Shown: one piece after another, positions 55,405-63,287 of the stretch | How the letters are laid out: every line of letters begins with the position of its first letter | How positions within the stretch are numbered: the first letter of the stretch is position 1 | Origin: Granulicella arctica | Lineage (GTDB): Bacteria; Acidobacteriota; Terriglobia; Terriglobales; Acidobacteriaceae | Assembly: GCF_025685605.1 (NCBI RefSeq) | Contig: NZ_JAGTUT010000001.1 | Span: 2,914,001 to 2,978,000, forward strand | Reading direction: 5' to 3' | Length of the DNA: 64,000 bases | Translations under genes and position numbers: made by a program | The notes under the pieces: generated by a model | Told to the model about the DNA's origin: nothing | Databases searched by the model: none | Seen by the model: only the letters and a program-made list of their open reading frames with translations

Positions 55405-56771
55405 AGCGTGTCGTCTCAACCGTAGTTGCACTTCTTCTCTTCGTCGGGAACGGCAGAATTGCCTCTGCGCATCGCCTGGATGAATACTTGCAAGCCACTC
55501 TTCTTAGTGTTGCGAAGGATCGCATAGAAGTCTCCATGCGCCTTATTCCCGGAGTATCCGTTTCTTCGTCCGTGATCGACGGGATCGACCGCGACCACAA
55601 CGGCGTTTTCTCGGAAGCTGAGCAGGAGGACTATACACAAAGAGTTTTAGATGACCTCACATTCACGGCAAATGGTCAGGTGCTCTTCCCGCACTTGGCC
55701 TCAGCGACCTATCCGCAGGTCGCGCAGATGCGCACCGGTCTAGGTGAGATCCATATCCAGTTCACCGTTCCGATGCCCCTGAACCAACCTCACTACAGCC
55801 TCATCGTTGAGAATCACCACCAAAACCCACACTCCGTCTATCTGGTCAACGCTACGGTTTCAACTGATCCCAGCATCCACATCCTCAGTCAGGAGCGCAA
55901 CGAGCAGCAGTCCAGATATGAACTTGACTACGATCAGACGAGTGCTGTGGCACATCCGACACTCAGGTCGAGCCTGCTACTCATTGCCAATATCTCGACC
56001 TTCCGCTCACTCTTTCATCTCGGTATAGAGCACATCGCGGAAGGAACAGATCATCTCCTCTTCCTTCTCGCGCTTCTCCTCCCAGCACCTCTCCTTGCCG
56101 CAGGTTCCTCGTGGGCGACTTCGTCCAGGGTCAGCGACGGATTACTCCGCATCCTCAAGATCGTTACGGCATTTACACTTGGCCATTCGATTACTCTCGC
56201 CTTGGCAGCCCTGGGCTTCGTACACGTACCGAGTCGTCCAGTCGAAATCTTGATCGCTGTTTCTATCCTCGTTTCAGCCATTCACGCGGTTCGACCTATC
56301 TTTCCGGGCAGGGAAGCCGCCATCGCGGCCTTTTTCGGTCTGATCCATGGCTTGGCGTTCGCATCGACTCTCAATAGTCTCGGCCTGGGATGGAGCGAAC
56401 GCCTTACCGGCATCTTGGCTTTCAATATCGGTATTGAGACCATGCAGTTAATCGTTGTGGCAGTTGTACTCCCGTCATTGCTTCTTCTAAGCCGAACACC
56501 TGCTTATTCCTATCTCAGGGTCCCTTCTGCTCTTTTCGCCGCGATTGCCGCACTCGGGTGGATCTGTCAGCGTTTGCTCAACATCAGTACACCGGTCGAC
56601 CGGATCACGACCGTTGCGGCTAAGCATGCACCAGTGATGGCAGTTGTTCTCTTCTTGTTCAGTGTTGCATGCTGGCGGTATTACAGTTCAACGTCACGGG
56701 CACTCGAAAAGTTGTCATTCCGAGGCCGGAGGCCAAAACAAGCATCGACTATACATAAATTGCGCTATTAG
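55401..56771 (+). CDS. HupE/UreJ-type membrane protein
   Basis: A 456-residue protein. A signal peptide (VVSTVVALLLFVGNGRIASA) ends just before AHRLDEYLQATLLSV. A periplasmic region of ~180 residues contains an EF-hand-like stretch (DGIDRDHNGVFSEAEQEDYT). The C-terminal ~230 residues have six to seven membrane helices with conserved HLGIEHIAEGTDHLLFLLAL, TLGHSITLALAALGFV, AAFFGLIHGLAFASTL and LAFNIGIETMQLIVV. This is the HupE/UreJ_2 family of putative nickel/cobalt permeases; metal specificity is unknown. It starts ATG overlapping the DUF3500 stop (ATGA), and this pairing suggests joint function. Confidence 0.85.
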   Translation: MKRVVSTVVALLLFVGNGRIASAHRLDEYLQATLLSVAKDRIEVSMRLIPGVSVSSSVIDGIDRDHNGVFSEAEQEDYTQRVLDDLTFTANGQVLFPHLASATYPQVAQMRTGLGEIHIQFTVPMPLNQPHYSLIVENHHQNPHSVYLVNATVSTDPSIHILSQERNEQQSRYELDYDQTSAVAHPTLRSSLLLIANISTFRSLFHLGIEHIAEGTDHLLFLLALLLPAPLLAAGSSWATSSRVSDGLLRILKIVTAFTLGHSITLALAALGFVHVPSRPVEILIAVSILVSAIHAVRPIFPGREAAIAAFFGLIHGLAFASTLNSLGLGWSERLTGILAFNIGIETMQLIVVAVVLPSLLLLSRTPAYSYLRVPSALFAAIAALGWICQRLLNISTPVDRITTVAAKHAPVMAVVLFLFSVACWRYYSSTSRALEKLSFRGRRPKQASTIHKLRY

Positions 56772-57147
56772 TCTGGACGCTAGCACAGCAGCATTTACTT
56801 TGGCGTGGCTTGCTGCGAATTTGGCGTGCTTTGCTTGGCTTCGAAACCGATGGTCCTCTAAGCTGAAGTCTCTGGAGAAGGGAAGGCGGACGCATGAACA
56901 AAACCTTTCGAGTCGCGGGGATGCTTGCTACAAGGCTGAGAGTACAAGACCTTTGTGTTGCATGGAGAGATGGTTGTGTACGTCTGATCCTTTATAGAAA
57001 TTCATGACTGCTCCAGAGGTGCCATCTGCTTGCTTGAAAGGGACTCGTCTGGAGCGGAAGCATTGAAGGCTGAAGGCGAGAAACGAAGATGCTCGCGAAT
57101 CGAGCATGAAGAAACGTCACACTCGGAGCACCGACATTCGTAGGGAC
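56772..57147. other. 376-bp region without genes
   Basis: No convincing ORF, repeat or RNA was recognised between HupE and the YidB-like gene, which converge here. Confidence 0.4.
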
Positions 57148-57558
57148 TTACATAACGCGATCAAGGGCAGAGGCGAGCATCATGTTGGGCTGCAGGACCG
57201 CACTCTCATATTGCAAATCGTTGTTCGTTGTCACAAAACCACTGAGAACAAAGTGATGCACCAGAATCGGGACCAGGATTGCGAGTTCACTCAACACAAC
57301 TTCGGAGGATAGAGGAACGCGTCGGGCTATATTCCCGATCATCTGTGTGCCGCTGAAACCCTTCTCCATCTGAAGAATTGAGGCTGGTTGTGTCTCTCCG
57401 CTTGCCCACCGCTCGACGCTCAAAGTCAGACCATTATGTTTGAACGCATCGAATAACCAGCCGATGCCGTCTTGGTGTTGTTCCAATTCCTGCATCAGGC
57501 AACCGGTCACTTTATACCGAATGCTGTTCTTTCCATACTCATCGATGAAGGTTGCGAT
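57148..57558 (-). CDS. YidB-like (DUF937) protein with an abnormal start
   Basis: A ~120-137-residue protein of the YidB type: GIGWLFDAFKHNGLTLSVER, WASGETQPASILQMEKGFSG, IGNIARRVPLSSEVVLSELA and LVPILVHH, the family's helical core. The GTG at 57510 leaves the family N-terminus short and has no ribosome binding site. The frame continues upstream to an ATC codon at 57556-57558 with AAAGGAG exactly 6 nt before it (ATFIDEYGKNSIRYKVTGC). Either ATC is used as a start, or an ATG was lost by mutation or sequencing error. It is downstream of and co-directional with the gene at 57570; the stop of that gene overlaps the site. Confidence 0.65.
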   Translation of the reverse strand: MATFIDEYGKNSIRYKVTGCLMQELEQHQDGIGWLFDAFKHNGLTLSVERWASGETQPASILQMEKGFSGTQMIGNIARRVPLSSEVVLSELAILVPILVHHFVLSGFVTTNNDLQYESAVLQPNMMLASALDRVM

Positions 57559-57569
57559 AGAAGTCTCCT

Positions 57570-58055
57570 TTAGAGTCCCTGTGCTGTTCTCAGAACATCG
57601 CCGGCAAGGGTGATGGCTGCGGGGGTGCTGTGAATGAGGATTAGATAAGGATCGACTGAAAGAGTTGGCTCATTCTGCTCAAGGTGGTGCAGAAATCCAC
57701 CGTTCATGCTGAAACTCATGAAACTGACGCTGGCGAAGATACAAGCTCCCTGCACCATCGAGCCAATACAGGAGACAAGCGGGTCTACAGAAACGGCAGT
57801 TCCTCTCTTGCGTAGGAAGCGGTCTCCGTTCGTAAGGAACGCCCATACGCCTCCCCAGAGTGCCCCTGTGATCGTCCACATCTTCAGTTGCGAAGCAGCG
57901 GTGTCCAGCGCTGGTTGCTGGTAAGCAATTGGGGAAACCCTTTTCTCGATCGACATGCTGTTCTTCTGGATGCCGCTTCTCTCAAGCCGTTGCACCGCGT
58001 CTTCAGCGTCGCCGTTTGTGCCGAATGCCGCGACTACGGAATAAATCTCTGTCAT
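57570..58055 (-). CDS. General-stress-type protein with glycine-rich membrane segments
   Basis: A 161-residue protein from ATG 58055 with AGGAGAAGCA upstream. The N-terminus (EIYSVVAAFGTNGDAEDAVQ, RLERSGIQKNSMSIEKRV) is the alpha/beta fold used by YflT/GS17M-like stress proteins. Two glycine-rich membrane segments follow (MWTITGALWGGVWAFLTNG and a segment with CIGSMVQGACIFASVSFMSF), then a short C-terminal alpha/beta part. Function unknown; it resembles 'general stress protein'-annotated integral membrane proteins. It is followed by the YidB-like gene. Confidence 0.7.
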   Translation of the reverse strand: MTEIYSVVAAFGTNGDAEDAVQRLERSGIQKNSMSIEKRVSPIAYQQPALDTAASQLKMWTITGALWGGVWAFLTNGDRFLRKRGTAVSVDPLVSCIGSMVQGACIFASVSFMSFSMNGGFLHHLEQNEPTLSVDPYLILIHSTPAAITLAGDVLRTAQGL

Positions 58056-58089
58056 TGCTTCTCCTAAATGGAAGATCGGTACAGAAAGC

Positions 58090-58278
58090 TCAATCCTCCG
58101 GCAGTTCAACAGGACGTGCGAAACGAAAGAAGCGATGGCCGCAGACGTTGCAGCGATAGGGCCAAAGTGCGACACGGCTCAGAAGATACTCGAGACCGCT
58201 TCGATGGGAGCGATGAACATCACCCTGCCCACACTGGGAGCACTGGTTCACAATCGCTGATCCGGACTCTGAGCTCAT
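58090..58278 (-). CDS. Small zinc-ribbon protein
   Basis: A 62-residue protein with two CxxC pairs (NQCSQCGQGDVHRSHRSGLE and LWPYRCNVCGHRFFRFARP), a complete zinc-ribbon pattern. The last ~10 residues are unstructured. Such single ribbons are common in Terriglobia and are of unknown role. Its start overlaps the stop of the preceding 56-residue ORF (ATGA), 35 bp upstream of the stress-type gene at 58055. Confidence 0.75.
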   Translation of the reverse strand: MSSESGSAIVNQCSQCGQGDVHRSHRSGLEYLLSRVALWPYRCNVCGHRFFRFARPVELPED

Positions 58279-58445
58279 GGTGTGCCGTTCAGTTTCTCGC
58301 TTCCAGGAACCAAGGGGACCTCGCCGGGTCGTAGTTGTGAACCGGCCTTCGTAGGATCACTCTCCGCTGGCCTTCGGAGAGGGTGGAAGGTCGCTGCAGA
58401 GGCCGTCGGAATGGTCAGCGTAGTGTCTTTCAAAGGAGTAAACAT
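58275..58445 (-). CDS. Very small Pro-rich protein upstream of the zinc-ribbon gene
   Basis: A 56-residue ORF with AAGGAGATCCAA immediately ahead of ATG 58445, a strong ribosome binding site, and a stop overlapping the zinc-ribbon start. Sequence: TPLKDTTLTIPTASAATFHP then PAESDPTKAGSQLRPGEVPL; low-complexity, no fold or family recognised. Translational coupling supports it being expressed. Confidence 0.5.
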   Translation of the reverse strand: MFTPLKDTTLTIPTASAATFHPLRRPAESDPTKAGSQLRPGEVPLVPGSEKLNGTP

Positions 58446-58475
58446 TTGGATCTCCTTCATGCCTGAAGTCGGTTG

Positions 58476-58898
58476 TTATCCGAACATCATGGGGGAAGGG
58501 AGGAGATCCTCCCCTGGCCAGGGAGACTCCTGTTGTCGGAGCTTCCTGAGAAAATCATGAGGATGAACAGGCTTCAAGAGCAGATCGAAGGAATGCCCTT
58601 GACCGCGAGCTGACGTAAGCAACTCGGCCGTGTCGGTCTGCCCTGAGAAGAGCAGAATCTTGCACGCAGGACACAGCGCCCTCATGCGGATCGCAAGATC
58701 GATTCCGGAGAGTTGCGGCATCATGATGTCGGAGACGAGCAGATCGGGCGGCGCGGTTTGAGCGCTTTCGAGTGCATCGAGAGGATTGGTGAAGAACACG
58801 GCAGAGAAGCCGTTTTCGTTCAGAATGATGGTCAGGGTTTCAGCGATGACTCGTTCGTCATCGACTACCACGACGTAGGGCAGTGTCTGCTTTGGCAT
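58476..58898 (-). CDS. Single-domain response regulator
   Basis: A 140-residue receiver domain from ATG 58898, with GAACGAGGATTCC upstream. Acidic pair in VVVVDDERV, phosphoacceptor Asp57 in LVSDIMMPQLSG, Ser in LLFSGQTD, Lys in LLLKPVHPHDFLRKL. No output domain, so it acts as a phosphorelay or CheY-like messenger. The start at 59045 seen in the longer frame adds unrelated residues. Confidence 0.88.
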   Translation of the reverse strand: MPKQTLPYVVVVDDERVIAETLTIILNENGFSAVFFTNPLDALESAQTAPPDLLVSDIMMPQLSGIDLAIRMRALCPACKILLFSGQTDTAELLTSARGQGHSFDLLLKPVHPHDFLRKLRQQESPWPGEDLLPSPMMFG

Positions 58899-59081
58899 GG
58901 AATCCTCGTTCGCAGGCGACCGCCTAAAAGAGTCACACTGCAGGACACAAAGAGTGATCGTTCTTTCTTTGTTGCTGAAGCTACTTCTACGTTGGGTTAT
59001 ACAGCTTACAAAGCGTCTGGTGTGTGACCCAGAGCACATAAGCACTTCGTGAAGGCTTCAATGGCGGTATGTTCTTAGGTG

Positions 59082-59798
59082 CTAACTTTTGCCAAAGCCT
59101 TCATACGAATCGGCATAGTTGCTCAAATGGTCACGTACAACGGCATAGCACTCGCAGGAGAGTTTCTCGAGACCGGGCAGGTCGAGCAGGTTTATTTTGC
59201 CTCGCGAGTACGAGATGAGTTTCTGCTCCTGGAAGTGAATGGCGACGTTCGTCACCGTGGTTCGAGAGGCACCGAGCATGTCAGCCATGTATTCGTGAGA
59301 TAGAGGAAGAATGCGCCCTCCGTTGCGGTCGGCACAGAGCAGAAGCCACCGTGCAAGTCTCTGCTCGATCGAATGTCGAGCATTGCACCCAGCCGTTTGA
59401 GAGGACTGAATGAACTGGGCCTGAAGATATCGAAGGGTCAGGTCCTGAAACTTCTCGCCGCGCTTGAACTCCAGAGTAGCTGCTTCGATCGCCGAGCTGA
59501 AGCCATGCCCACCAACCTGCATATAGACGCGATTGAGGCTGCGGCGCGTTCCCATCATGGACGATGCCGCGAGGACGGCCTCGAATCCGGCCAAAGCAAT
59601 TTCGACCTGCACGCCGTCCTTAAACGTCGCCGTCATCGACGCGATGCCCTCCTCGATAAAGAACAGGTTATCGATGTGATTGCCAGGATATTCGATCTCG
59701 CGACCCACAGGGAGGTCGACCGGGTGAAGATGCAGCCGGTCGATGATCTCCGGATCGAAGCGCTGTAAGAGGGAGTTCTTGAACGGCGGGGTGCTCAT
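59082..59798 (-). CDS. Crp/Fnr-like regulator, paralog of 43837-44514
   Basis: A 238-residue protein. A beta-roll (VGREIEYPGNHIDNLFFIEE, EIALAGFEAVLAASSMM) is followed by a dimer helix (SSQTAGCNARHSIEQRLARW, LLLCADRNGG) and the HTH LSHEYMADMLGASRTTVTNV. It shares the TAGCN.RHS.EQRL, CADRN and KLSCECYAVVRDHL blocks with the other short Crp-type protein, so the two are probably duplicates. The adjacent single-domain response regulator and cold-shock gene repeat the layout of the 42-44 kb region. Confidence 0.85.
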   Translation of the reverse strand: MSTPPFKNSLLQRFDPEIIDRLHLHPVDLPVGREIEYPGNHIDNLFFIEEGIASMTATFKDGVQVEIALAGFEAVLAASSMMGTRRSLNRVYMQVGGHGFSSAIEAATLEFKRGEKFQDLTLRYLQAQFIQSSQTAGCNARHSIEQRLARWLLLCADRNGGRILPLSHEYMADMLGASRTTVTNVAIHFQEQKLISYSRGKINLLDLPGLEKLSCECYAVVRDHLSNYADSYEGFGKS

Positions 59799-60007
59799 CG
59801 ATACTTCGTTCTGAACGGATGAGAGCGCTCAACTCTTCTTACGTGAGTTGCAAGACTGCGGATAATACTGCAAATACTACGCTTTCTAGGTGACCTGGAC
59901 TACAAACAAGTCAGAAAGAAGCGACTACGTTCTTGTTGGGACAAGAGGCCGGCAACGTGATCTCTTGTTTGCGGTCTAGCTTCAGCCGAGAAATAGGAGG
60001 AACATCC

Positions 60008-60223
60008 ATGTCTCAGCACAAAGGTTCAGTGAAGTGGTTCAACAATGTGAAAGGCTATGGTTTTCTTGGACGTGACGATGGTCCCGATGTGTTCGTTCAT
60101 TTCAGCTCGATCCAGATCGAGGGCTATAAGTCGCTTAAAGAGGGCGAGATCGTGGAATACGACATCATCGAAGGAGCAAAAGGGCTTCAGGCGGACCTCG
60201 TCGTTCGTTCCAAGATGGCGTAG
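60008..60223 (+). CDS. Cold-shock protein (CspA family)
   Basis: A 71-residue CSD protein from ATG 60008, with AGGAGGAAC 5-6 nt upstream. RNP1 KGYGFLGRD and RNP2 [10 protein letters not shown]-terminus [11 protein letters not shown]. Similar to the one at 48450 but with a longer C-terminus ([12 protein letters not shown]). Acts as an RNA chaperone. Confidence 0.93.
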   Translation: MSQHKGSVKWFNNVKGYGFLGRDDGPDVFVHFSSIQIEGYKSLKEGEIVEYDIIEGAKGLQADLVVRSKMA

Positions 60224-60299
60224 GAATGGCTCCACCCATCGTCGATCGATATTGTTGCGGAGCGACTCAGGTTGACCTTTCTAGCTGCTAAAACCGCAA

Positions 60300-62165
60300 T
60301 CAAAATGTATTGCGTGACGAAATAATTTTGACTCGAAGCAGGTCTTCAGCTGGCCCTGGCCGGCCGAACAGGTAGCCTTGATAGGCGCAGCAGCCGTGAG
60401 CTTCGAGAAAGCTGCGCTGATCCTCTTTCTCCACTCCCTCGGCAAGGACTTCAAGGTTGAGCCCCTGTCCTAAAGCGATGATGGAACGGGCAATTGCGGC
60501 GTCCGCAGGATTGGTGACCACATCCCGAATAAACGTGCGATCGATTTTGAGTTGATCGAGTGGAAGGCTATGGAGTGAGGAGAGCGAAGAATATCCAATC
60601 CCGAAATCATCGAGAGAAAAGCTGATGCCGCGCTTCTTCAGCGCCGTCATTTTGAACAACGTCTCTTCCATCGATGCGAACATGACCCGCTCTGTAAATT
60701 CCATGATCAACTTGCTCGCATCGGCGCCGCTGCGGTCGATGACCGCAAGCATGCGGGGAACGAAGTCCGGATGACAGAATTCAAGGGCACTCACGTTCAC
60801 GGCCAGCTTCAAAGCAGCCATGTGTGGAATCAGGGACCAGGCCTTGAGCTGCGTACACGCCGCTTCGAGCACCTGTTCTCCCAAAAGGCCAATCAGGCCC
60901 TTCTCCTCCGCGTAGGGAATAAAGTCGCTTGGAAGTAGCAGCCCCCGGTCTGGATGCTGCCAGCGTAAGAGAGCTTCAGCACTGGTCATCCATCCTCGAT
61001 GATCGACCTGGGGTTGGTAGTGAAGGATGAAGCTCTTATCCTGCAACGCTCGTCGAATGTCGGCATCCAGAACGCCTCGTGCAGCGACTGTCCTTTGCAT
61101 CTCCGGGTCGAAGAAGCGCATCTTGCCGGGCCTGACGCTCTTCGCCGCATAGAGAGCAAGATCGGCTTGTTGGAGGAGTGTTTCGATGGAAAGCGATGTA
61201 TCTCGAAAGAGCGTGACCCCGATGCTTCCTGAAGTCTGGTAGGGACGGCCGCTGAGTAGGTACGACTGCTCTAAACAATCCAGGAGCTTCTCACCAAGTT
61301 TCTTTGCTGCCTTTGCTGCTGCTTCTACATTCTTGCCGAGGTTCTGGGCTACCACGACGAATTCGTCACCACCGAGACGCGCCACCGTGTCCAGAACGGG
61401 GGTGCAATCAATCAATCGACGCGCCACCTGCTGGAGCAACAGATCACCGACGGCATGGCCCTGGGTGTCGTTCAGGGTTTTGAAGTCATCGAGATCGAGA
61501 TAGAAGATGGCACCGTACCGCAGGCCTGTGGCGGAGTGAGCCAGTACGTGCTGCAAGCGATCCAGCAAGAGGCGGCGATTGGGCAGAGCGGTGAGTGGAT
61601 CGTGGAACGCCAGTTGCCGTATCTCGGTTTCTGCTCTCTTGCGTTCCCCGATGTCCACCAGGACTAAACCAATCGCGGGTCTCTCATTCACGACCATGCG
61701 GATGCAGTCACAGTGCGCCTCGAAGACCGAACCATCGCCGCGCTGCAGGACGAAGTCGAAGCTAATCCTCTTGGGAGTCCTTGACGCCTTCCGCGTATTG
61801 CGTTCAAAGCGAACACGGTCATCAGCAGTCACATACTGAAGGAAGTCACTCCCAAGGATCTGTTCCCTTGGGCCGCCGAGGACCGCGGCCCCCGTCAGAT
61901 TGATCTTGCACACCATGAGTTCTTGGTTGAGCGTGACGTATCCCGCTGGGGAGCTCTCGTAGAGACCGAGAAGCAGATCATGAGCTTCTTCGAGGGTGAC
62001 GAAGGTCTGCAGCAACTCCTCGACCTTCGAAGTGATTCGGATCTGGTGAGCCTGCAGTTCGTCCACTCTTTCAAGTGCACGTTCAAGAGCAGTGGCCTCG
62101 TTTCGAAGAGGGGTAGACCGTCTTTTGGCTGCCGTAACAAGCTGCGAACGCGTATGTTTCGACAT
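60300..62165 (-). CDS. PAS-GGDEF-EAL cyclic-di-GMP signalling protein
   Basis: A 621-residue soluble protein. An N-terminal coiled coil (ALERALERVDELQAHQIRIT) leads to a PAS domain (YESSPAGYVTLNQELMVCKI, ~residues 69-180). The GGDEF domain follows with an intact GGDEF motif at 265-269 but no RxxD I-site five residues before it (PVLD there). The EAL domain has EAL at 397-399, then LAVNVSALEF, EFTERVMF, LDDFGIGYSSLSSL, KIDRTFIRD and LAEGVE, so both cyclase and phosphodiesterase active sites look complete. The net direction is unknown. The PAS domain has no obvious haem or flavin motif. Confidence 0.92.
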   Translation of the reverse strand: MSKHTRSQLVTAAKRRSTPLRNEATALERALERVDELQAHQIRITSKVEELLQTFVTLEEAHDLLLGLYESSPAGYVTLNQELMVCKINLTGAAVLGGPREQILGSDFLQYVTADDRVRFERNTRKASRTPKRISFDFVLQRGDGSVFEAHCDCIRMVVNERPAIGLVLVDIGERKRAETEIRQLAFHDPLTALPNRRLLLDRLQHVLAHSATGLRYGAIFYLDLDDFKTLNDTQGHAVGDLLLQQVARRLIDCTPVLDTVARLGGDEFVVVAQNLGKNVEAAAKAAKKLGEKLLDCLEQSYLLSGRPYQTSGSIGVTLFRDTSLSIETLLQQADLALYAAKSVRPGKMRFFDPEMQRTVAARGVLDADIRRALQDKSFILHYQPQVDHRGWMTSAEALLRWQHPDRGLLLPSDFIPYAEEKGLIGLLGEQVLEAACTQLKAWSLIPHMAALKLAVNVSALEFCHPDFVPRMLAVIDRSGADASKLIMEFTERVMFASMEETLFKMTALKKRGISFSLDDFGIGYSSLSSLHSLPLDQLKIDRTFIRDVVTNPADAAIARSIIALGQGLNLEVLAEGVEKEDQRSFLEAHGCCAYQGYLFGRPGPAEDLLRVKIISSRNTF

Positions 62166-62448
62166 GTCTGCCCCGCCTAAGATTTGAGAATGTCAGCGAA
62201 GCGCTGGGGGAACATTCCTCATTAGGAAGAGATCACAACCCTAGGGTGAGCGTAGAACAATTCCTCTGTCATGTAAACGACATTGCGCTTGCCACCGACT
62301 AAAGCGTGGCGACCGAATGCTGCTTTGGTGGGAAGAATCGACACCTTGAATTGAATCGAGTTTTTATTTCAAGGAAGAAATCAGTGCAAGTGCATGGAAG
62401 AAAACGGGGATGGGGGACGATCCACCGTCTCCTTACCTCTCCCCAGCT

Positions 62449-62784
62449 TTATTCCACGGCGAGAATGGGACGTCTTCCCTCAATCCGGCCGAAGGTTGAA
62501 TCAAGAAGGCGCTGCATCTTGTGAGCAGCCCCAGTCACCGCAATCACCAAGTCGGGAGAGTCCGCTGTAACAGTAAGCGACTGGTGATCTTTGGGCCGCG
62601 CTTCGAGCAGACGCCGTTTCGTTCGTGGGCCGGCTTTGAAGGCGTGTTCATCGCTGAGATGGGCCTCTACACGGGTAGGGTTTGGATCGAACCGGTTAAG
62701 AATCCGGTTGACCTCTGTGTTGACGAAGTTCGAGAGTTTACGGTGAAGCAAGATATGTTTGTCGCTGTTGACCAGAATCTACAT
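62449..62784 (-). pseudogene. Ribosome hibernation factor (HPF/RaiA family), amber codon at position 2
   Basis: The frame reads as an HPF/RaiA-like protein of ~110 residues: ILVNSDKHILLHRKLSNFV, NTEVNRILNRFDPNPTRVEA, HLSDEHAFKAGPRTKRRLLE, and AVTGAAHKMQRLLDSTFGRI. The natural start is ATG 62784, with AAGGAGAAGAGATCG upstream, but the second codon is TAG where a sense codon such as CAG would be expected. An internal TTG at 62751 is the next possible start and would lose the first beta-strand. It is therefore either inactivated, suppressed or a sequence error. Confidence 0.7.
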
Positions 62785-62957
62785 CGATCTCTTCTCCTTG
62801 ATTGCGGTTGTCGGTCGTTAGGTCTCTCCTTGTTTCTGGCCCTATTAGACTCCTCTTTCCGTACACGTGAAGGCTCTTGAAGAAGCTCCAACATACGCGT
62901 AGTCTGCATCGAACGTTCCAATCACTGACTTGCTGCAAGCCGCAGAAGAGAGGAAGC

Positions 62958-63275
62958 ATGTCCTTATCAGGACCCACCACCAACCACAACGAGATCCGCA
63001 TCTGGGCTGAATCCCACCAGATTGTGCCGACAGAGCTTCTGCCCCATGTACTCGATCACGAGCCGGCAGAGCTGCGCATGATGCTCGCCGGACAGGCGAA
63101 CGGACATCCCGATATCAAGGTACTTACGTGGGAGGAGTTCTTTCTCAAATTCGACAGCCTGGGATTGACCTTCGTATACGACGACGAGAGAGCTGGCTAT
63201 AACGAGATCCTTCAGATCGAAGAGAAATCACCCTATCGACCTCCAAAGTATCGACCAGCTCATGTCAAACATTGA
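62958..63275 (+). CDS. Small protein of unknown function
   Basis: A 105-residue protein from ATG 62958 with GAGGAAGC upstream. Mixed alpha/beta: HNEIRIWAESHQIVPTELLP, HVLDHEPAELRMMLAGQANG, DIKVLTWEEFFLKFDSLGLT, FVYDDERAGYNEILQIEEKS. Family not recognised. It is convergent with the histidine kinase gene (12 bp gap) and divergent from hpf. Confidence 0.6.
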   Translation: MSLSGPTTNHNEIRIWAESHQIVPTELLPHVLDHEPAELRMMLAGQANGHPDIKVLTWEEFFLKFDSLGLTFVYDDERAGYNEILQIEEKSPYRPPKYRPAHVKH

Positions 63276-63287
63276 AGGATGAAGAAG

